64,000 nt of DNA from Aphis gossypii (GCF_020184175.1 NW_026082993.1:28334-92333), one strand, 5' to 3'; positions 32,725 to 44,540 are shown, numbered from the stretch's first letter. Notes: generated by a model not told the origin, from the letters alone. Program-made: numbers and translations.

Positions 32725-34270
32725 GTGACCGGATGTTATGAAATAATTACTCTGGAAATTAAAATACGAGGACTTTTGAAGGACATCGGTGTAAATTTTT
32801 TCAGTTTATCGACCGACAATAGCACTGTAGGCCAAACCCTCACCGTCGACCCAGAGGTACGTCGACCGATCCGGCTACACTCAATAAGATTGTTTTTGAA
32901 ACAATCGTAAAAAATATATCTCAATTGGCAGTAACTTACCCACCTTTACACGTATACGTACAAAGGCGACGCAACACAAAAATCAGGGGGGGCAGGAAAC
33001 TCCTTAGATCCGCGATAGCGAATAATAGAATAATAGTGTAAATAAAAAAAACGGATTATGAAGTATGTAATGACGGGCCCAGTAGCACCGCCGTACTATT
33101 ACAATAATAATATATAAATATAACAATAATAATATTGGGCGCCCACACACGTAATAAATATATAAGATTCAACGCCGTAACGGCAATAATACAAAATAAT
33201 AATAATGCTATCATACGGAACAGCTATTTAACATACTGTGCTGATAATAGGATTACGTACACGCCGCCGGTATCACTGTCGCCTTCGCCGCCGACCTGGA
33301 CACTGATTAGCTCTGATAGCGGGAGCTCTCGCGCACTGTCGTCGCTGTAGATAACGCGCGACGAGGCAGCTTATGGACGCACGCACGGGGGGTTACGCAA
33401 CCAGCCGGCTTACCGTTCCATAAGTGCACACGATTTACCGAACAACGGCTATCTACAGCGAACGAACACCACCGCGGCACTGCGGATACGAACCGGGGTT
33501 CGAAATAATAGTATACAACAATATACAAATTAATTATTAATATATATGAATCCGCGGCTTCACTAGCCGAGAGTAAAAGTTCGGAATTATTCGCGGCAAA
33601 ATACGCCGTAACGCCACTGCACTAGACACGGTCGCACGGCAGACGGACGCACGGACCAGCAGAAAAAACGGATTCCACGGCCGCGAACACACTGAGGTCA
33701 TTGACGTACGGCAATGACCAGGCGCAATATAGTCGGGGAACCGGGGGGTAGGAGATAAATCACGAAGACGAAAATAATTATTAAAAGTTATGCAACGATC
33801 GATGGCACTATCTACTGCGATAATACAATGTTAATAATAAAATAATGAAAGCCCGGTATAACTGCATATATATCAGACAAGCACGTTGAAATGAGCAGTT
33901 CATTGTAATAGCGATATCGACTTGAACGTTGAGGACAGTATCGCCGCGTTATAGGGCTTCGATAAGCGAGTTTTAACGCGCGGTTGTAGACATGAATCAG
34001 ATCGCGTGGTAAAAATTATGAATGTCATTACGATAAAAGTCTAATGTAACTTTAGGTTTATTCGAAAACGGACGGCAATCGCACACGATACACGAATTTT
34101 ATCCAGTCGTTCCACCCGGCTATAAAATAGTCGAAATACCGAAATATTGCGTGCTGTATAAATTGAAAACAAATACGATTGATTTCGTACGAGTATCGTT
34201 GACCAATCAAAACGGTAAATTAATCGATTTTCGTGGAGAAACTATGAACGTTCGGCTCCTTATAAAAAAA
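32725..34270 (+). pseudogene. Polinton structural-type protein, split by insertion
   Basis: The first part (32725-32890) reads GCYEIITLEIKIRGLLKDIG and FSLSTDNSTVGQTLTV; the second (about 34022-34270) reads VTLGLFENGRQSHTIHEFYP, VVPPGYKIVEIP and VSLTNQNGKLIDFRGETMNV. This pairing (a 'GxYEI..I', 'L..NNTL' start and a 'RVSLTNQNGKLIDFRGE' end) is familiar from proteins next to the capsid gene in insect Polintons. It could be the penton-like minor capsid protein, which I infer from position only. A GC-rich insert of about 1.1 kb separates the parts, and a 2-bp loss lies near 34045. Confidence 0.55.
32911..34000. other. GC-rich insert without recognised coding
   Basis: About 1.1 kb of GC-richer DNA between the two halves of the Polinton protein. 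It contains CpG-rich tracts and short open stretches on both strands but nothing I recognise. I could not find clean inverted ends or a target duplication. It may be an LTR or a deleted non-autonomous element. Confidence 0.4.
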
Positions 34271-34456
34271 TGGGTTTGGAGTTTAACGCCGATAAATACG
34301 CGAACAACAATGCCGATAACCGCATTAAAGCTACGGCGGTCAGAAGGAGCACACCACAGCACATCGAACGTCGTAAAAAAAGTTGATAACATTAAAAAAA
34401 AAAAAAAGCTGACATTAGATAATCATACATTTTTACGTTTAATTACCGACCAGTAA
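34270..34456 (+). pseudogene. Small basic Polinton ORF
   Basis: From ATG 34270 the frame gives MGLEFNADKYANNNADNRIK and a basic stretch (VRRSTPQHIERRKK). After a shift in the long A-run at 34393-34407 it continues LTLDNHTFLRLITDQ to the TAA at 34454-34456. It overlaps the end of the upstream protein in another frame and lies 34 bp before the capsid gene. Short basic proteins with an 'LTxxNxxFLxSLG' tail occur at this place in insect Polintons. Function unknown. Confidence 0.45.
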
Positions 34457-34489
34457 ATATCTATTCCGTATTAATATTGCGCGAAAACA

Positions 34490-35326
34490 ATGGATAAATC
34501 CTTCTTGGATGTAGGCGGGGCGTATGTTAACGAATCTCCGATACGGGAAATGTTTTTACATTCTTTTTTACCGTTTTCATCGTCCGCGCTTGACAATGGT
34601 GACGAAATACGTATATCCATTCAGAATCGCGATGCGCATACGTTACCGAGCAATAGTTTTATCTATATAGAGGGTAAAATATCGAAGCCCGCCGAACTCT
34701 TAACTGAGATATCTATCGCACATAATGGTTTAGCAAATTTATTTAACGGAATGAAGTATGAAATAAACTCTACCGAGGTACAGCGGGTTAAAAAACCGGG
34801 GATAACTAGTGCTATGAAGGGTTATTGCTCGTATTCACCCGCCGATGCAAATATCCTGCAAAACGCTGCTGGGGATATCACTAACAAAAATGCTAATTTC
34901 GTGAAAGATAACACGTTCAGTGTTTGTATTCCGTTAAAACACGGTTTCGGTTTTTGCGAAGACTACAGGCGAATATTGATAAATTGCAGTCAACAACTAA
35001 TATTGAATAGATCGATGTCGGATACGAGCGCACTACATTATACCAGCGTTGTGGGCGGGGACATGGCTACCGCGTCGGTTAAGGCGTTGGTGGCGAAAGT
35101 CAAAGTTCAGCTAACGCGAGTGTTGTGGAATGTACCAGTGATCAAAGTCGACGACCAGGAGCGGTTGAAGCTGATGAAAATCATCGATAGCAAAAAAATG
35201 ATAAATTGTGCTTTTAGAAATTGGGAGCTTTGCGAGTATCCGAATTTGCCGCTAACGAGCAAACACTCTTGCATGGTTAAAACTTGCTTGCAGTTAGAAA
35301 AACCTAGGTGTTTAATAATCGCTTTT
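34490..35326 (+). pseudogene. Polinton major capsid-like protein, N-terminal two thirds
   Basis: From ATG 34490, about 279 residues without stops. The start MDKSFLDVGGAYVNESPIRE and later blocks (FIYIEGKISKP, GMKYEINSTEVQRVKKPG, IPLKHGFGFCEDYRRILIN, VLWNVPVIKVDDQERLKLM) are those of the double jelly-roll capsid-like protein of insect Polintons. The frame then runs directly, without a stop, into gypsy gag at about 35327, so the second jelly roll is truncated. The capsid role is known for the family; whether Polinton particles form is unproven. Confidence 0.7.
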
Positions 35327-35704
35327 CTACGCTTCTTATCGTATTTCACCGAACGATACCAATTTTACCGAGCTCGAAAATCTAGCGACGAAAGCGTGGC
35401 TCAATGGGGGGGTGCAAGCCTACGGGATTTAGCGTCAAAATGTAAATTCGGCTCGGAACTAGACATTGTCATTCGTGATATTTTCATGGTCAGCATGGGT
35501 CCAGGAAAAATACAGGACCGATTACTAGAAGAGGATGCTTTCAGTGCGACCGTAAAACTCGCGAAACTAATGGAAGTAGTGATCAACAGAGAGACAACGG
35601 CGAACGCTAGTAAGCAATGGACAGCCAAGGGACCACCAACTACGATGAACTTCACAAGACCAGCGCAGCCCAAAGCCAAGTGGACATATCTACCCACTCA
35701 CTAA
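35327..35704 (+). pseudogene. Gypsy gag C-terminal part fused to capsid frame
   Basis: Residues YFTERYQFYRARKSSDESVA, LRDLASKCKFGSELDIVIRD, and KIQDRLLEEDAFSATVKLAK are the gag consensus 'ERYRFYRR...ESV.EF...LR.LA..C.FG..L...LRD'. The frame is contiguous with the capsid-like protein upstream, giving a 404-codon chimeric open stretch. The TAA is at 35702-35704; the zinc knuckle follows in another frame (CGHTNHTTNTC). Confidence 0.8.
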
Positions 35705-35719
35705 GTAAGAGGAGAGGTA

Positions 35720-36384
35720 AATACGTTCAACGGCAGTGATAAGAATAAATATCAAGTTTGCGGACACACAAACCACACCACAAACACATGTAAGTATAAA
35801 AGTTATTCGTGTAATACGGGCGGTACCGCGGAACATTTAGCACCTATATGTAAATCAAAAGCAAAACCCAATCAGGGGGCAAAAATAAAACACAAAATAA
35901 ATTTATGTCGGAAAAAATAGACTGCTCCGACTCGTGAGTACAATTAGTAGATTCTTTTTTTTCAATCAGGGAAAGTCCGGATAAAAATTTAAAGGTTAAT
36001 CCGTTTAAAATAACTCTAACCGTAGAAGGAAAACCAATCACGTTTGAAATCGATATAGGTTCGATGTATAGCATAATATCGATGACAACGTTCAATTCTT
36101 ATTTCGGAACGAAAACGTTAGTAGATAACGATATCGCATTAACGGACTACGTCGGAAATAAAATGACGCCGGTAGGTAAAGTCCAACTATCTGTTACTAT
36201 TAACGATAAACCAAGATAGTTTTGGGCGTACGTTATACCGAACGGCGGTCCTCCTTTATTAGGCAGAAATGATTTAGGTTCGCTAGGTATCGAAAATATA
36301 TATACATGTCATTTCAGTACTGAAACCATAGACTTGATTACAAATTGCGAACAAACCCCAGCAGATTTTCTATCACGAATATAA
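35720..36384 (+). pseudogene. Gypsy zinc knuckle, protease and RNase H remnant
   Basis: CGHTNHTTNTCKYKSYSCN encodes a knuckle-like Cys/His cluster. The protease reads PFKITLTVEGKPITFEIDIG, with DIGS in place of the usual DTGS at 36052-36063, then LLGRNDLGSLGI. A TAG interrupts it at 36217-36219. The text then jumps to CEQTPADFLSRI, the end of RNase H, so about 1.5 kb of RT-RNase H coding is deleted. Confidence 0.75.
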
Positions 36385-36400
36385 CTGGAAAACGTCGGTA

Positions 36401-38052
36401 ATGAACACATCTTTACCTGAACCACAAGGTTTGAATTTTATATACGATAATTGTCCTTTTATAATTAACTGGAATAAAATAAGAACACAAACGCGCGTTG
36501 ATAACACTTTATCTCGCGTTATTAGAGCCATTAACACCAATAATTTGCCGACGGACTCTTTCAAGGACAGTTGTCTTAAACCGTACTTCTCGCGCAAGCA
36601 CGAGATAACAACACAACAAGACTGTCTTATCTGGGATTATAGGGTCATAATTCCCGACAGTTCAGAGCGACATTATTGCGAGAACTACATTCCGTACATT
36701 CGGATATGAGCAGCATGAAAGCAATAGCACGTTCATATTTCTGGTGGCCAAAGCTCGACAGCGACATTGAGAACATAGCGCGTAGGTGCGAAAATTGTAT
36801 CCTAGTAAAGACCGGCACCGCCGAAAGCCGTACTCACTCCGTGGAAATGGCCAGTGCAACCATGGACACGCTTACACGTCGATTTTTTAGGTCCTTATAA
36901 AAATAAGAATTTTTTCATTGTCATTGATGCGACCTCAAAATGACTCGAAGCGTTTGAAACAAATTCGTGTACGGCGAGTACCGTAATAAATAAAATGGAG
37001 GAATTATTCACGCGGTGTGGAGTCCCAAAAACGATCACATCGAACGAGGCGAAATGCTTCACAGGGACCGAATTTAACACTTAGCATCAATGGAGATGTA
37101 AAGCTTTTAGTGGGAGCACCGTTCCATCTCGAAACTAATGGCGCGGCCGAATCTGGAGTCAAAATCATAAAAAATGTTTTCAAAAAAAAAAAAACTACCA
37201 CTACATCGTTAATGAATAAATTTTTATTGTTATACCGCAATACACCCCATTCCGAAACACACCAAACATCAGCTAGATTATTACTAGGGCACAATACTAG
37301 TGTGGTTTATAGTAATAAATAATCACTCACAATTTATAAAATATTAAGCACTATATTACTGTGATATGTATGTACAAGAATGAAATATAACAAACAAATA
37401 CCAATTACGCGTACAATATTACTGCGAACTGAACAACACGGTAAGTCGCGATACGTAGTCACTGACGGAATGAAAATTGAGCATCTGATCAGCTGGTATT
37501 TATAGGCTCCGCTTTGTTCTAGAACATCCCCGAATATACTCTAGCGAGACCATCGTGGAATATTCTAGAACATGGGTTTTTCCTATTGTACGCTGTCGAC
37601 ATTGTAAATAATTTGGGCGGCTCGTTGTGTATTGTTCACGTCGCCACACTAGAACACATTTCGACACACTGATCCCTGACACAAAAGATGTTGTGAGCGA
37701 CAACCAAAATGCCCAGATTACACGACACAGCAAACGACAACATAACATAGGTATGGGCGATTCCATTGCGGTACGCGACTACTGAGATAACGATAGAAAA
37801 TGAGCAATGGGCACGGTGACAAGTAATGTTAGTAAAAATGTTTTCGAGGTAGAAACGGAGGAGGGTGACTTATGGCAAAGACACTCCCATCAAATCTTAA
37901 GAAACCCTACTAATGAACCGGCATCAAGGGGGGGGGGGGTGGATCACTCTATTTGTAGGGAACCTATAGATAAACAGGAACAGTCTGGTATTAATGACGC
38001 AGTATCGGAAACGGGCCTTACCGTCAGTAATATAAGCCCGCAGGTATTATAA
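36401..38052 (+). pseudogene. Gypsy integrase, several frameshifts, LTR inserted
   Basis: It contains the HHCC region and linker (HSVHSDMSSMKAIARSYFWW, then CENCI), the first part of the catalytic core (FFIVIDATSK, then FTRCGVPKTI), and ETNGAAESGVKIIKNVFKKK with the catalytic Glu. FLLLYRNTPHSETHQTSARL and LLGHNT follow. The solo LTR (37301-37648) interrupts here; the frame resumes HFDTLIPDTKDV and GDSIAVRDY...WAMGTV. A C-terminal end follows, with a G10 run at 37928-37938. Stops after FRSL (36898) and TSK (36942) and frameshifts break it. Confidence 0.75.
37301..37648 (-). mobile_element. Solo LTR (348 bp), TSD CTAG
   Basis: Begins TGTGG (37301) and ends CCACA (37648), flanked by CTAG on both sides (37297-37300, 37649-37652). 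Removing it with one CTAG restores the integrase frame (LLGHNT-R-THFDTL). A TATA-like 'ctataaatacc' on the minus strand near 37500 shows the orientation. It is a different LTR family from those at 874 and 25962. Confidence 0.9.
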
Positions 38053-38709
38053 TAATGTAGTCTAAGATAAATAGTAACATTGTACACGGTTTCAATTTGT
38101 TTTCAATTTGTTTTAAATTTCTTTTTCATTGTTTAAGAATAAAACTACCATAATAAACAACAATAGTATAACCACGAAGGGTGGAAGTAGGTGCGTTTCC
38201 CTGATACCACAATGTCTAAAAATCCACATTTTTCCTGCACCATTAATTGTACCATAATTTGTACCTATTTGTACCACTAATTTCAGAATTTGTACCGAAA
38301 CAATTTCACCGGGAAAAACCAATTTCCCTCTACGAGTGTCATAAATTTAAATTATTTTTTAATTTTTTAAAACTATCATAAATTACATAAAATACAAATA
38401 CATTGTTAAATTACATGATTAGTTATCTCTTTTAAAGTGATAAAAAAAATAAAGGTTAAAAAGGAAAAATAAAGAATTTGTTACAATACTATTACTAAAT
38501 GTTTATATTAAAAAAATGTACAACACCTCTTGTATCTTAGTTATATATATATATTATTCCAAGTACCTACAAATAAAAAAAATCAATATTATATAACTGT
38601 TTAATTTTGAAGTTGCTCTAGTTGATTATCCAGTAGATAGCTACTTATATCATTACTTTACATATGAAATCATGAAGAGTGGTATGTCATTAGGTTTGTT
38701 GGTGATTTA
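38053..38709. other. Spacer
   Basis: AT-rich. It contains 'gtttccctgatacc' and 'ccaatttccctctacg' phrases (38195 and 38320) and a (TA)n tract near 38543. I see no gene or clear end of the gypsy element. Confidence 0.4.
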
Positions 38710-38751
38710 CAGGGTTGGGCATATCATAGTTACATGTAACTAGGTTATGTA

Positions 38752-38872
38752 ACTCGGTTACTTTTGTAACTTGTTACTTGTAACAAGTTACACATTTTTA
38801 ATTTAACTTGTAACTTGTAACAAGTTACACATTTTTAATTTAACTTGTAACTTGTAACTAGTTACACACTTT
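38752..38872. repeat. hAT subterminal tandem repeats (38-bp unit)
   Basis: About 2.5 copies of 'cttgtaacaagttacacatt' + 'tttaatttaacttgtaa'. Each unit has a small palindrome (aacttgtaacaagtt). Likely transposase-binding zone. Confidence 0.8.
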
Positions 38873-40034
38873 CCTATAACTTTATATGAAAGTTACAAGC
38901 TACAATTAAAAGTTACATTGTAAATAATATGGTACATTAGTATTAATTAAGTTTTTTTTTTTAGTTTCTATTATATTTAAGAATTTTAAATTTAATACAA
39001 ACAGTCAACACTAGTCACTCTGTGTGATAATACCACAGAGGCACAGAATAATACGAGCGTATAGAGTCCGACGTCTACACTCTATAACTGGTCTAGAACA
39101 CTATACACACAGATATATCATAATATACAATTCATATATTCATATATATATATAATATTGCTGCTATAGGAAGTCGGCTTTTTAGTTGTATTACATATTA
39201 TTATCTGTGTATCTAAACTCTAAAGTCTAAAGATGATGTTTTGTTGATAAGCTAATGATGAATGATGATCACATTTGATATATAATTGGTATTAGTGTTG
39301 GGATTTCCGGGCTATTTTTTTTTTAAATGCCGAGCCCAAGAGTATTGTCATTTGATTCACCACAGAAAAGACACTGAACCATACGATCCTACGACACACG
39401 AGTTACATCTTACATACGACTGCTACGAGTGAATTTTGTTTATGATTATTGATTGTGCTGCCGACTGTTATTTTTTTTACTAATATGGATCATCGACCAG
39501 CCGTGTTGAATGGCACATATTTTGAAGTCGTTGTTGAAAAAAATGAAAACGTTTTAGCTAGATGTATGTTGTGTAAAATAGATAAACGTGAAGAAAAACA
39601 TATAAGTGGCTCATACAAACATACTTCAAATTTTCGAACGCATGTAAAAGTACCTACCTATTTATTTAGTATATATTTTATACTTCTTTATTTTGTACAA
39701 AATTGTTTTATATGGATTACTTTACCTACTACAATTCAGTTATATAAATAATGTCTCTATATTATAATAATTAATTTATAATAAATTTAAATTGTTAAAC
39801 TTTATTGATAATGAAAATAAAAAATAGGTATTAGATGTAATTTTAATATTACTATTGACTGGGTATTATATAAAATAAAAACAATTATTAATTTACAAAT
39901 TATAATAAATTACAACTCGTATTACATATACTAACCTACTCTCAATAATCAATTTTAAATAATTAAACAATTTTCATCAAAAATTTAAAGTAGACACAAA
40001 TTTTTTAAATTAAAAAAATTAAACTTTTGTTCGC

Positions 40035-40090
40035 GGAATTAAACTCCGATCTATTAGGCACTAACAAGTGTTAGTTACCACTAGACTACA
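40035..40090 (-). repeat. tRNA-like fragment (SINE head?)
   Basis: On the minus strand 'tagtctagtggtaac' fits a Pol III A box and 'ggagtttaattcc' a B box, about 30 bp apart. The ends do not pair as an acceptor stem, so I call it a SINE head or degenerate tRNA, not a tRNA gene. Confidence 0.45.
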
Positions 40091-40224
40091 ATAATGGATT
40101 TTCAAATCATGTAATTATTGAGATATTTAACGTATACAGGGTGATTTTTTTATCGTTGAACACTCATTATTTCAAAAAGTATTCATGTTTTTGAAAATAT
40201 TTTTTTACATAGTTTCTAATTGTT

Positions 40225-40686
40225 AAAAAACAACGTTTTTATTAAAAAATTATATTTTTAAATATTTTTTATCCTTATAATTTTTTACGATTTTTACTTT
40301 TTTGAATGATAACATAGATTTTTAATTTCATATTCTAAAGCAGAATAATTTTCTGAGTAATTCGATACATAAAAATCGAATTTAGTGTGAGTAGTTTATG
40401 AGTTATACGTATTTAAAGTTTAGCTGCGCGGAGTGGAGTGGTACGGGGCTACCCCGCAAAATGTTTGTCCACTACTCCGCTTGTCTAAACTTTGAATAAG
40501 AATAATTCATAAACTACTCACCCTAAATTCGACTTTTATGTACCAAAATACTCAAAAAATTATTCTGCTTTGGAATATGAAATATAAAAATCTATGTTGT
40601 CATTCAAAAAAGTAAAAAACGTAAAAAATTATAAGGATAAAAAATATTTAAAAATATAATTTTTTTATAAAAACGTTGTTTTTAAT
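40225..40686. repeat. Long palindrome (about 210-bp arms)
   Basis: Left arm 40225-40437 and right arm about 40465-40686 are complementary with few mismatches. For example, 'caacgtttttattaaaaaat' on the left pairs with 'ttttttataaaaacgttg' on the right. The loop region is GC-rich and itself partly symmetric (gcggagtgg...ccactactccgc). A 'tacagggtg' motif lies at 40134-40142, 80 bp left of the arm. It is a foldback-type MITE candidate. Confidence 0.85.
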
Positions 40687-42516
40687 ATATATACGATGTA
40701 TAGTAATAATTTTAAGTCGTCATAACTTAAAACTAATCATTTCCACCAATTTATTTTAGCACCATCGTTCTTAAATCGTTAAAACATCCCTTTTCAAAAA
40801 CAAAAAAAATTGAAAAAATAAGTTAGCCCGGTAAAGTAGTCTTGTTCCACATTTAGTATTTAGGTACTATAAATAATATTTGTTTTTCATTTTTTAAATT
40901 TATTTTTAGCGAATACATTCAGGGAAATTAGAAGAGTTTGAACAATTTGTGAAATCCCATTCTAAAAACCTCAACTGCCAATAGATATCACCACCCACCG
41001 ATTGCCAAATGTTCATCTTTATGGAATATGTCTAGAAAACCTAAGTCATCAGAAATAATCAGTAATATTTTAAATTGTTCATTATTATTCCCTATTATAA
41101 CTAGATGGAATTCTTTATTTGATTCAGTATCTCAGTTATTAAAATATAGAGACAAATTAAATACATTAACCAAAGCATTAGATTTGAAGTTTCATTTTAA
41201 AGAAGTAGATATTGATTATTTGTCAGAGTATGTTCAATTAATGAAGCCTATTGCTATTGCATTATACCATTTACAAGGAGAAACAAATGTTTATTATGGC
41301 AATTTAATACCCACTTTATTTTCATTGAGGATCCGAATACAATTACTTAAGGAACATAATTTTCGTTATGCAGCAAATCTTATTGATCCTTTACTGAAAT
41401 CACTCGAAAAACGTTTTAAATTGTTTTATGACTTATCACCTGAAGTAAATGAAGCTATTTTGGCGTCATGTTTTCATCCAGCATTTAAACTTCGATGGAT
41501 ACCCGAGAATAATGATGTAGATAAGAAAAGGATTCAAAATTTGTGGATCAATACTGTTGAAAAGTTTGTTATGGAAACCACTGTTATAGATACTTCAGCT
41601 GAAGCAGATGAAGATGATTTTTTTGTATTTTCGTCTCAAGAACAAACAAAAGCTGATTCAAAAGCAAATTTAGAAGTTATACAATTTTTTAATGATAAAA
41701 ATAAGTCATTATCAATTTTAAATAATTATGTAACTATAAAAAAACTATTTGTAAAATTTAATACTAATCTTTGTTCTTCTGCTCCAGTAGAAAGGTTATT
41801 TTCATTTGCTGGGTTCATTCATTGTCCTGCTAGAAGAAATTTATCTGACCACAATTTTGAAAAATTAGTTTTTCTTAAAGGAAATAAATCTTATTCATTA
41901 TAATTTATAATTTATGGTAAAAAATAATACATTATTACAATTCAATTTTATCTTTTTAAATTGTACCAGTTTAGTTTATAAATACCATTGACTTTATTAA
42001 AACTTAAATTACCTACTACCTTTTTGCATGTGCATGTACCTATTTTATAAGAAAACTTACTATTGTTGTGATTTATTAATTTATTATTAAGTAGATAGTA
42101 TGATTAATACATTAAATTATTTTATTATAACTGTAATCTAAGAAAAATATTTTACACAAGTTAATATTAATCATTAACTATTGTCTATTACAGTAGTGTT
42201 ATAAAAATATTTAAAATGTGTTAATTATAATAAATGAATAAATATAAACATATTTTATTTATCAATGTAACTTTTAACTTTTATTATTGTCACAGCGCCT
42301 ATTTAAAAAAAATAATAATGAAATCGATTTCAATATTAGCGTAAATTTTGTCATGAAAGAAGGAGGAGTGGGGGAGTAATACAAAAGTTGCCTCTCTAGA
42401 AAAATACTATCAAAACCGCCACTGCGGCATTAGTACACAGTTTTTAATTTGTACCTCCAACCAAAGTTTTACTGTTTTTCATCTTGTGTTTTATTTTCTT
42501 TGTGTTTTAAACAAAA

Positions 42517-44540
42517 ATGACGAGTAGAGCCAAAAAACTATTGAAATTAGTGGCAAATCACAATGATTAATATGATTTATAAATGTAATAAAAATCAACA
42601 TAATTATTTATTATTACTAAATGATTAATATTATATTCAATTGTAAAAGTACCCAATTAATAAAAGCTTACTTATATACTTAAATAGGTCATCAAACTGG
42701 ATTTTCTGGACCAAAAAGTACATTTGAAAATATACACAACTATTATTCAACTGCGTCTAGTAAGTATAATATTTTAGTTATTAATTTCAAATTATTATTA
42801 TATTATGAATCATAACTGTATTGTACTGAATATTTAAATGATACCTATAATTATATAATTATACCTATAGAAATAATAACTATTGTATTAAAATAGGCTC
42901 AACTAACTCAAGCGAATTAAATAAAGACATTTTTTCAAGTAAAGATTTGCCATTGGATACTTTAATACTTATAATAAAAGTGGTAACAAAGTACCACCTC
43001 TAAGCAAGCCTTCGGTGGAAAATGTCAGTAATTTAGAATTGTATGAAAACCTAGAACCTGAATTTTAAATATTGCTAGAAAATAATTTTGAAGGCATTGA
43101 GATTGAATATTATAATATTGATAATAATATAAATTAATCAAATGATTCCAATCAAAGTGAGACAGTTTTCAAAATAGGTATCTAACAAGTTGAACATAAA
43201 ATATAAAGTAATCCTTTTTTTTAAAAATAATTATAGTAGAATCTGAATTGCAAACAATAATTCAAAAAAATGATGTTGAAGTTTGTAATGAGTCACATGA
43301 GATTTATGAACCAGGTACAGGTGATAAATGCAGGGAACTTTTAGTATCTGATGAGGAAAATGAGAATCAATCTTTAATATCTGAATCAGAAAATAAGAAA
43401 TATTAATTGATATAGTACATTTTATAATAAATAATTTTTTTTTAATTTGTTTATTAGATATGGACGTAGAAGTTGAGCTTGGCATCAAAAGAAAAAAACA
43501 AAATGGTCTAGATCTGTAAGGAAAGAGAGAAAATTGAATTTACATAAAGGATTGTCATTTGATAGTTCTAGTGGTAAGTCTATAGCTGGAAGACAAATTC
43601 AACCACTGAAAAAATGCAGAAAAATGTGTCATACATTTTTAACAGATAATGTAAGAAATAAAATTTTTGTGAGTATTGGAGTTTGGGTACACATGATAGA
43701 AGACTGTCTTTTTTTATCTGGCTTAATTAACTCATCAGAAAAAAAATGTTGTCGTACCAGAAAGTTTGATAGTAATAAAAATAGAACTTTAACATTAAAT
43801 TATTTTTTTGAAATCAATGGATAACGCCATTTAGTCTGTAAAGATTGCTTCTTAAAGACATTGGATGAAAAAGAAGGTTCATTACATCTGTTACTAAAAA
43901 TAAAGGTCTTAATATTTCTGGAATTGTAAATCTGGATAAAAGGGGTAAAAATCATCAAAAAATAAGATTTCAGATGATAGACTAACTAAAGTTATCGAAC
44001 ATATAAATTCATTCCCATTTTATGAAAGTCATTATACAAGGAAATTAAATGATACGAAATATTTACCTAGTAATTTAACTTTACAAAAAATGTATGAATT
44101 GTATAAGCAAACTATTGATGGACCTGTATCAAGAGTAATTTATGAAAGAGAATTTCACAAATTAAAACTTGCTTTTAAAAAACCAAGTGTTGATACATGT
44201 CATAAATGTGATGTACTACAGATGCAAGTAAAAGTTGCAGAAGAAATAAATGATAAAGAACAGTTTAAATGGCAACCAGTTTCTTGGTTGCAATATACAA
44301 AAACACATAAAGTTGTTTTAAATTATAAAACTTCTCTTGAGGAAAATGAACCATTTAAAACATTAAGTTTTCTTCGCAGAGGAAATATTAGCACTATATT
44401 ATAAGTAAAAAAAGAAAGATTTACTAGATCTGTTACCTCTGATTCCACCAATATTTCATCAATTCTATAGTGATTTGAAAACAACAAATGAGACTCAAGA
44501 TAATGACCCAAATCTTGATGAAGTTAGTTATGATGGCTAA
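42517..44540 (+). pseudogene. DDE-B: SDxCxxQN family gene lacking its core
   Basis: Exons: 42517-42567 (MTSRAKKLLKLVANHND), 42688-42757, about 42897-42980, 43233-43405 and from 43460. It is broken by several stops but readable: KCRKMCHTFLTDNVRNKIF (matching CNCRNKC...EHVKRIF of DDE-A), CRTRKFDSNKNRTLTLNYFF, FPFYESHYTRKLNDTKYLPS and DTCHKCDVLQMQVKVAEEIN. The frame then joins directly a C-terminal part (WLQYTKTHKVVLNYKTS, then DLLDLLPLIPPIFHQFYSDL) ending at the TAA 44538-44540. The whole SDNC...IE catalytic section is deleted. I found no TIRs. Confidence 0.7.

Larger units (their letters stand above)
35327..38052 (+). mobile_element. Decayed gypsy (Ty3-like) retrotransposon, RT deleted
   Basis: In order: gag (35327-35704), zinc knuckle (about 35760-35860), protease (about 35985-36330), the last residues of RNase H (36340-36384), and integrase (36401-38052) interrupted by a solo LTR. 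Reverse transcriptase and most of RNase H are missing. No flanking LTRs are recognisable. It is joined to the Polinton capsid gene at its left, with no target duplication visible. Confidence 0.75.
39485..41903 (+). pseudogene. BED-hAT transposase, catalytic core deleted
   Basis: Exon 1 (39485-39649) from ATG gives MDHRPAVLNGTYFEVVVEKN and a BED finger (ARCMLCK...HTSNFRTHVK). Exon 2 starts at 40910 after TTTTTAG and completes the finger (RIHSGKLEEFEQFV), then meets a stop (40981-40983). About 200 residues are missing. From about 41009 the C-terminal part is open: FPIITRWNSLFDSVSQLLKY, ILASCFHPAFKLRW, and the dimerisation motif SSAPVERLFSFAGFI...RRNLS...FEKLVFLKGN to 41903. The first catalytic Asp region is deleted, so it could not cut. 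The intron holds a long palindrome and a tRNA-like fragment. Confidence 0.85.
38710..42290 (+). mobile_element. BED-finger hAT transposon, 3' end lost
   Basis: The left end CAGGGTTGGGCATATCATAG at 38710 is a typical hAT terminus, followed by subterminal 'gtaac/gttac' repeats. The gene 39485-41903 is a BED-hAT transposase with an internal deletion. The other terminus (expected ...gcccaaccctg) is not found; the last related sequence ('caatgtaacttttaac') is at about 42264-42280, so I place the truncation near 42290. Confidence 0.75.

Noticed and set aside
33135..33528. Short frames in the GC-rich insert
   Set aside because: Composition-driven, open on both strands, no recognisable motif.
40035..40090. 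True tRNA gene
   Set aside because: A and B box matches are present but the 5' and 3' ends do not pair as an acceptor stem.
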